From positions 1 through 10,158 of the forward strand of contig DATJST010000027.1 of NCBI GenBank assembly GCA_035503975.1: a DNA stretch of 10,158 bases, in the 5' to 3' direction. Below the pieces are notes generated by a model. That model made no database searches, had not been told where the DNA came from, and saw only the letters and a program-made list of their open reading frames with translations. Position numbers and translations under genes: made by a program. The DNA comes from DATJMJ01 sp035503975 (GTDB lineage: Bacteria > Actinomycetota > Acidimicrobiia > Acidimicrobiales > Palsa-688). The first letter of the stretch is position 1; the number at the start of each line of letters is the position of its first letter. Below, one piece after another: positions 5,987 through 10,158 of the stretch.

Positions 5987-8900
5987 GTGGGCCACTTGCC
6001 CGGGGGGCCACGCTGGTGCTCCCGCTTTCAGCCCGCCGCAGCGCTCAGCTTGCTCGCCGCGGCGTTGCTCGTAGCCTCCGGCTGCTCACCCTCAGGGCCA
6101 AAGGCGGCAACGACGTCGACACGCGCGCTCGCGCCGACCAGCTCGCCCACATCTTCGACCACCGTCTCACCTTCGACTTCGACATCGACCTCGACCTCCG
6201 CCCCGACCTCCACTCCGACGAGCACCAAAGCGTCGCTGCCACCGCACTTGCTGAGCAGCACGACCACCGCCACCGCCCCCGCGAGCACCACAAGCTCGAC
6301 CACCTTGCCGCTGGGGGCAGCGCCCTACACGTGGCAGGCTGGCACCGGCGCGGCGCTCGACCTCGGCGGGGGCAGCGCGACCACCCTTTCGGCCATCGTG
6401 GCGCCCGGGGCCAGCGGGGACTGGCTGATCGCCGGCACGCGGGTATCGGCCTCGGGGCGGAGCACAGCGATGGTCTGGACGTCACCGGACGGCCTGACCT
6501 GGTCCCGCACGGCCTTGCCCGCGCCCGCCGGCGTGACCGCAACCGCGGCCCGGGCAGCCACCAACTGGGGGGACAGGGAGGTCGTGGTGGGCTCGGAGGG
6601 GACCGGCGCGACGATGGTGGCGGCCGTGTGGGTATCGGACGGCCCCGGCCAGCCGTTCGTGGCCGTCCCCACCAGCCCGGTGTTCCAGGCCGCGCCGGGC
6701 GCAGCGGCGGCGACGCTGAGCCCAGGTTCGGGAGCACTCATGGACGCGGTGGCAGCCGGGGCCCTCGGGCTGTTCGCGGCGGGCGACCAGGACGGTAGGG
6801 CGACGCTGTGGTACTCCACCGGCGGGCAGCACTGGGTGGTGCTGGCCGGGGCCGACGCAGCCATCAATGCCTACCAGGACGCCACGGTCAATGACTTACT
6901 GTCGACCCCGCAGGGGATCTATGCCGCCGGCAGCTACCTCGACGGCAACCGCATCTCGGGCGAACTGTGGGGGTCGTCAGACGGCATCCACTGGGCAAAC
7001 GGTGGCGGCTGGTTCGCGGGCGGCGGTGACCGCACGCTGACCTCGCTCGTAGACTTGAGCGAGGCGGGCAACGCCGAACCAGGCACCCCCGGGCTGAGCG
7101 GGATGCTGGCGGTGGGAGGGGTCCGCGTTGGGGCAACGTGGCAACCGGCATCGTGGATATCGCCCGATGGCTCGTCGTGGAGCGACGCCTCGGAGAGCTT
7201 CCCCTTGGACGATGAGCCTCCAGGCACCCCGGGAGCCCTCGTGTACGCCACCGCTGGGTCCGACGGCCGGCTCGTCGCCGTCGGGGGGAGCCCGGGCCGC
7301 CAACGGGCGTGGGTGTCGTCTGACGGATTGGCTTGGTCCGCCCTGGACCTGCCCGCCGGTGCGGCATCAGCCGGTGGTTGGCACTTGGGCCTGGTCGCCG
7401 CCAGCGGCCACACTTTCGTGATGGCGGACAATCTGCCCGGGCAACCGTACGTGCTCGTCTACGACGGCGCCAGCTGGCACCAGCCGAGCGCCAGCGGGAC
7501 CTTCGGCACCCCTCTCGCCGTCGCCGTGCCTACCAGCCTGGTAAACCCCGACGCTGCTGGCCAGCTGGCGATGAGCGTGCAGGTCACCGACCCCGGTTTG
7601 CGCATCGGCTCGGGGCACACCTGGGCGGCCATCCTGGTGTCGAGCGATGGCGTCCACTGGCGGGTGGCCAGCAAGCGCAGCTTCGAGGGCCAGACCGTCG
7701 ACCAGTTGCTCGCCGTACCAGACGGCCTGCTGGCGGTGGGTGCGGGGCCGCTCCATAGGCGACGCGTTCCAGAGGGCGTGGGGCAGGCGTGGTCCGGGGC
7801 GTTCGCCCGGCTGTCGACGAACGGGGGGCGGACCTGGCGCGTGGCGTTGCTCAGCCCCAGCGGCAACGGTGGTCCCGGCCCCGCTGCAGCGCCGCCTGCG
7901 CCGGCGTCGACGACGACCACCCTGCCACCTCCAGCCACCTCGGCACCGGCCTCGACTACCTCCACCGGCGCCCCCGCGACGTCGCTTGCAGCACCCGCAA
8001 CTACCACGCCGCCCAGCACCGGGACGCCCAGCACCGGGCCGGCCACCAGATCGGCCAGCACCGGGCCGGCCACCCGGTCGGCTAGCAGCGCCCCGCCCGC
8101 CACGGCCACCACCGCTCCGGCCGCCACCACCGCCCCGGCCGCCACCACCGCTCCGGCCACCACCACGGCGCCGCCCGCCACGACTACCACGACGGCGCCG
8201 CCCGCCACGACCACCACGACCGAGATCGGGACCGTCAGCGGGGGCGGGCTGAGCTACCTGCTCGGGCCCCTGTCGGCGACGGCCGCTGGCCGGGTCGGCG
8301 CCAGCCAGTTCGTTGCCGGCATCGCCGGCCCGTATGCGGTCGTTTGGTCCAGTGCCGCCGGGGCGGGTTGGAAGCTGCCTAGCCCGCTCGACCCCACACC
8401 CCAACTCGGCGCCGAGGTGGTGACCGGCGCGTGCACGACAGGCGACAGCGCGGTGGTCGTCGGGGCGGTGACCAGCAGCCAGCGTGGCAGCCAGCCGACC
8501 GCCTGGATGAGCACCGACGGTACTTCCTGGGTGCCGGGTACCTTCCGGCCCGCGCTACCCACAGGGTCGTATGCCGCTCTCTACGGCTGCCTTTGGACCG
8601 GCAACAGCTACATCGCCTATGGCGAGACGGGCGGCTCAGGGTCAGAGCGGCCGGCGCTGTGGACTTCCGACGACGGCGTCAACTGGCAGCTCGCGAACAC
8701 CCCCTTCTTGGTCCTCCCGGGCGCCATGGGGCTCGGCCCGGCGGCGGCGCCGCTCGATGCGATCGCGGTCGGCACAGCGACCTGGGTCGGCTTGAGCGGG
8801 CAGAGCGACCTGCCCTGGCAGGTGTGGCCCACCGCGGTCGCGGGGGCAGCTGGCGCCTACGTCCCCGAACCGGGCCTGTGGTCCTCGTCCGATGCCGGCA

Positions 8901-9256
8901 ACAGCTGGCAGGAGATGGCCACGTCGTCGGCACCATTCGCCGGCTCGGTCTTCGGCCAAGCCGACGTGGCCACCTTCGTGGGCCAGCGGCCGGTGGTCGC
9001 GGGGACCGTGGACGGGCACCTGGAAGTCTGGGTGGGCACGCCTGTCACCCCGCCCGGGGCGGCGACGACGACAACCTCAGGTGGCGGCTCAGCTACCACG
9101 ACAGGCCCGTCGGCGACGACTACGAACGCACCAGCCACGGGCACCACGACGCCCGCCACGGGCAGCGCCACGCCAGCCACGGGCACCACGACGCCCGCCA
9201 CGGGCAGCGCCACGCCAGCCACGGGCACTACCACCACGAGCCCTCCCGGACGGTGA
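5987..9256 (+). CDS. Large Asp-box (BNR-like) repeat lipoprotein with Thr-rich linkers
   Basis: A 1089-aa secreted lipoprotein. Its hydrophobic signal (about 17-30) ends in VASGC, with Cys33 as the likely lipid site. A Ser/Thr/Pro stalk follows (about 41-108). The first globular region (about 111-625) holds repeats of the Asp-box type S-x-D-G-x-x-W: SPDGLTW (166), STGGQHW (277), SSDGIHW (330), SPDGSSW (392), SSDGLAW (444), SSDGVHW (552) and STNGGRTW (610), with weaker copies at 217 and 491. A Thr/Pro/Ala linker (633-745) leads to a second region with repeats at 788 (degenerate), 842, 894 and 966. A Thr-rich tail (1027-1089) ends the protein without an LPXTG-type anchor. Asp-boxes mark beta-propeller hairpins in sialidase-like, photosystem-assembly and sortilin folds. 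They are structural, so no enzyme activity is implied, and I see no sialidase Arg triad. Cys816 and Cys868 may pair. The GTG at 5987 is the only start that keeps a full signal peptide after the upstream stop. Confidence 0.85.
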   Translation: MGHLPGGPRWCSRFQPAAALSLLAAALLVASGCSPSGPKAATTSTRALAPTSSPTSSTTVSPSTSTSTSTSAPTSTPTSTKASLPPHLLSSTTTATAPASTTSSTTLPLGAAPYTWQAGTGAALDLGGGSATTLSAIVAPGASGDWLIAGTRVSASGRSTAMVWTSPDGLTWSRTALPAPAGVTATAARAATNWGDREVVVGSEGTGATMVAAVWVSDGPGQPFVAVPTSPVFQAAPGAAAATLSPGSGALMDAVAAGALGLFAAGDQDGRATLWYSTGGQHWVVLAGADAAINAYQDATVNDLLSTPQGIYAAGSYLDGNRISGELWGSSDGIHWANGGGWFAGGGDRTLTSLVDLSEAGNAEPGTPGLSGMLAVGGVRVGATWQPASWISPDGSSWSDASESFPLDDEPPGTPGALVYATAGSDGRLVAVGGSPGRQRAWVSSDGLAWSALDLPAGAASAGGWHLGLVAASGHTFVMADNLPGQPYVLVYDGASWHQPSASGTFGTPLAVAVPTSLVNPDAAGQLAMSVQVTDPGLRIGSGHTWAAILVSSDGVHWRVASKRSFEGQTVDQLLAVPDGLLAVGAGPLHRRRVPEGVGQAWSGAFARLSTNGGRTWRVALLSPSGNGGPGPAAAPPAPASTTTTLPPPATSAPASTTSTGAPATSLAAPATTTPPSTGTPSTGPATRSASTGPATRSASSAPPATATTAPAATTAPAATTAPATTTAPPATTTTTAPPATTTTTEIGTVSGGGLSYLLGPLSATAAGRVGASQFVAGIAGPYAVVWSSAAGAGWKLPSPLDPTPQLGAEVVTGACTTGDSAVVVGAVTSSQRGSQPTAWMSTDGTSWVPGTFRPALPTGSYAALYGCLWTGNSYIAYGETGGSGSERPALWTSDDGVNWQLANTPFLVLPGAMGLGPAAAPLDAIAVGTATWVGLSGQSDLPWQVWPTAVAGAAGAYVPEPGLWSSSDAGNSWQEMATSSAPFAGSVFGQADVATFVGQRPVVAGTVDGHLEVWVGTPVTPPGAATTTTSGGGSATTTGPSATTTNAPATGTTTPATGSATPATGTTTPATGSATPATGTTTTSPPGR
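6107..6310 (+). repeat. Ser/Thr/Pro stalk after the lipid anchor
   Basis: Residues 41-108 of the Asp-box lipoprotein are almost only Ser, Thr, Pro and Ala, with a run of Ser-Thr dipeptides near 63-71. In the DNA this shows as repeated cgac/ctcgac steps at about 6160-6215. Such stalks hold a globular domain away from the membrane and are frequent O-mannosylation sites in actinobacteria; that use is inferred here. Confidence 0.7.
7883..8221 (+). repeat. Thr/Pro/Ala linker with three families of short tandem repeats
   Basis: Residues 633-745 join the two Asp-box regions. Three in-frame tandem repeats are visible: a 27-nt unit twice at 8036-8089 (GPATRSAS[TS]); an 18-nt unit three times at 8105-8158 (ATTAPA, first and third copies identical); and a 27-nt unit twice at 8165-8218 (TAPPATTTT, one base different). 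All units are multiples of three, so copy-number change would keep the frame and alter only linker length. Confidence 0.85.
9131..9228 (+). repeat. 42-bp perfect tandem repeat in the C-terminal tail
   Basis: A 42-nt unit beginning ccagccacgggcaccacgac occurs twice without mismatch (9131-9172 and 9173-9214), and a third partial copy continues to 9228. It encodes a 14-residue unit rich in Pro-Ala-Thr-Gly within the Thr-rich tail. Perfect identity suggests a recent duplication and likely copy-number variation between strains. Confidence 0.88.
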
Positions 9257-9325
9257 GGCCGGCAGCACGTGTGGGTGGCCGAGGCGCGCCAGCCGGCGCC
9301 GGCGTGCGCGATACTGGCGGGCGCG

Positions 9326-9922
9326 ATGACCGCTGTCTACGACCCAAAGGGCGACCTCCAACGGCGCTTGCAGCGCAGCCGGGACATCTTGTTGTGGAAG
9401 CTGGAAGGCCTCACGGAGTACGACACCCGCCGGCCCATGGTGCCCACCGGCACCAACCTGCTGGGGCTGGTCAAGCACATGACCTTCGTCGAAGCGGGCT
9501 ATTTTGGGGACAGCTTCGGGCGCCCGGTGCCCGGTATCTCATTTGATGAGGTCGAGGAAACGAACGCCGACATGTGGGCGCAGCCCGACGAGAGCCGCGA
9601 CTACATCGTCAACCGCTACCGCACGGTTTGGGAACATGCCGACGCGACCATCTCCGAGCACGCCCTGGACGCGCCCGCAAGGGTCCCCTGGTGGCCCGAA
9701 GACCGCAGGGACACCAACCTGCACTACATCTTGGTGCACGTCCTCGACGAGATTGCCCGCCACGCCGGTCACGCCGACATCGTGCGTGAGCTGATCGACG
9801 GCAAGGCGGGCGTGCGAGCGGAGAGCCTCAACCTGCCCGAGGAGAGCCCCGAGTGGTGGGCAAGCTACCGGGAAAGAGTCGAGCAGGCGGCGCGGCAAGC
9901 GGGGGCTGTCGGGCGTACATAG
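9326..9922 (+). CDS. DinB-like metal-dependent protein, DUF664 type
   Basis: A 198-aa cytosolic four-helix-bundle protein of the DinB/YfiT superfamily, closest in pattern to DUF664. Family features are His51 in LVKHMTFVEAGYFG and a C-terminal helix NLHYILVHVLDEIARHAGHADIVRE in which Glu142 and His146 form E-x3-H, followed by His149. In mycothiol-dependent maleylpyruvate isomerase, a member of this superfamily, zinc is held by one His plus a Glu-x3-His pair, so His51, Glu142 and His146 are the likely metal ligands here. A thiol-transferase or isomerase reaction using mycothiol is a reasonable but unproven role; the substrate is unknown. The ATG at 9326 is chosen over upstream GTG codons because the family begins with the helix that follows MTAVYDPKGDLQ. 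A GGCGGG run lies 8 nt upstream. It starts 69 nt after the lipoprotein gene. An imperfect hairpin spans its stop codon. Confidence 0.85.
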   Translation: MTAVYDPKGDLQRRLQRSRDILLWKLEGLTEYDTRRPMVPTGTNLLGLVKHMTFVEAGYFGDSFGRPVPGISFDEVEETNADMWAQPDESRDYIVNRYRTVWEHADATISEHALDAPARVPWWPEDRRDTNLHYILVHVLDEIARHAGHADIVRELIDGKAGVRAESLNLPEESPEWWASYRERVEQAARQAGAVGRT

Positions 9923-9927
9923 CCCCC
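9901..9927 (+). terminator. Hairpin spanning the DinB-like stop codon
   Basis: The arms gggggct (9901-9907) and agccccc (9921-9927) pair perfectly over 7 bp with a 13-nt loop, and the TAG stop (9920-9922) lies at the base of the 3' arm. Further pairing of caag (9897-9900 region) with cttg downstream is possible with a bulge. Only two T follow, so this is a weak Rho-independent terminator at best. It could instead protect the 3' end of the message. Confidence 0.3.
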
Positions 9928-10019
9928 TTGGGCCAATGGCGTGGCGTGCCGGGAGTCAACCCGACCTGCGGCCCAGGCTCCAAGCGCGCGGAACTCGTAC
10001 CAACCGGCCCGCCAAGGGA

Positions 10020-10120
10020 CCAGTCGGGTACAGTTGTCGCCGGTCGCCCATGAGTTGCGACGTCCTACGGTCGGAAACCGGCATATAACTGTACGCGACT
10101 CGGGCCTCGGAAGCCGCGAG
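10020..10120. repeat. Nested inverted repeats, possible structured RNA
   Basis: Two 15-nt arms, 10023-10037 (gtcgggtacagttgt) and 10085-10099 (ataactgtacgcgac), are reverse complements at 13 of 15 positions and enclose 47 nt. Inside are two further hairpins: gtcgc(10043-10047)/gcgac(10057-10061) and cggt(10068-10071)/accg(10077-10080). Directly after the outer helix, ctcgggc(10099-10105) pairs with gcc-g-cgag(10113-10120) with one bulge. Together they could fold as a three-way junction plus a hairpin. No tRNA T-loop or anticodon arm fits, no known RNA family is recognised, and the strand is undecided. The remainder of 9928-10158 shows no gene. Confidence 0.35.
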
Positions 10121-10158
10121 CGCGCGAACCATGCACACAACTGCCTCCTGTAGGGCAG

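Noticed and set aside
7367..8404. Minus-strand frame with Gly/Arg-rich repeats opposite the lipoprotein linker
   Set aside because: The Gly/Arg repeats are just the complement of the Thr/Pro/Ala linker codons. There is no ribosome site or family motif.
5987..9256. Sialidase or other BNR glycosidase function for the large lipoprotein
   Set aside because: Asp-boxes are structural and occur in many non-enzymes. I could not find the Arg triad or the catalytic Tyr/Glu context of sialidases.
9292..9303. 12-bp palindrome gccggcgccggc between the lipoprotein and DinB-like genes
   Set aside because: It is made only of G and C in alternating gcc/ggc steps, which arise easily by chance here, and no promoter surrounds it.
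9269..9325. Earlier GTG start for the DinB-like protein
   Set aside because: The extra 19 residues have no family counterpart, and the ATG at 9326 has a plausible GGCGGG ribosome site.
8431..9546. Plus-strand 371-codon frame overlapping the lipoprotein and DinB-like genes
   Set aside because: It runs in another frame across two well-supported genes and has an Arg/Gly/His-rich shadow composition.
10055..10089. Promoter with TTGCGA (10055) and TATAAC (10084)
   Set aside because: The spacing is 23 nt, too long for a standard sigma-70-type promoter, and the AT-rich word is part of the inverted repeat arm.
10022..10100. Integron attC site or tRNA reading of the terminal inverted repeat
   Set aside because: For attC the GTT and AAC words are in the wrong arms. 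For tRNA there is no T-loop consensus, anticodon arm or CCA-compatible acceptor end.

Overview
The window is GC-rich throughout, with long open frames on the antisense strands, GTG starts, actinobacterial-style lipobox signal peptides and a DUF664/DinB protein whose predicted metal ligands match mycothiol-dependent enzymes. This points to a high-GC actinobacterium. Thr-rich Asp-box lipoproteins such as the one at 5987-9256 make Acidimicrobiia or a relative a reasonable guess, but that is inference. I see no rRNA, tRNA, CRISPR array, transposase or phage gene.

Layout. Bases 1-287 lie downstream of the first operon and hold a candidate Rho-independent terminator for it (72-129, minus strand). 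Bases 5502-288 are one tightly packed minus-strand operon read right to left: lipoprotein A (5502-4813), its diverged paralogue lipoprotein B (4808-4173, 4-nt gap), an FtsH-like membrane AAA+ zinc protease (4173-1738, start overlapping the previous stop by 1 nt), and a group II PLP-dependent decarboxylase (1721-288, 16-nt gap). A 108-bp divergent intergenic region (5503-5610) contains a perfect 12-bp palindrome. Three plus-strand genes follow: a small protein with four Cys in a conserved-looking N-terminal block (5611-5976), a very large lipoprotein built from Asp-box (BNR-like) repeats and Thr/Pro/Ala linkers (5987-9256), and a DUF664/DinB-type metal-dependent transferase-like protein (9326-9922). 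The last 236 bases hold no gene I can support. They do contain a nested set of inverted repeats that could fold as a branched RNA.

How the genes may work together. The minus operon is the most interesting unit. Two paralogous lipoproteins, predicted to sit on the outer face of the cytoplasmic membrane, are translationally coupled to a membrane-anchored ATP-dependent protease. That protease keeps every FtsH catalytic signature but seems to lack the usual extracytoplasmic domain, and it has a greatly enlarged segment inside its ATPase domain. An envelope quality-control complex, with the lipoproteins as partners or sensors of the protease, is a testable inference. The role of the decarboxylase in that operon is not evident. 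On the plus strand, the Cys protein and the Asp-box lipoprotein are separated by only 10 nt and may be cotranscribed. The DinB-like gene may be a separate unit.
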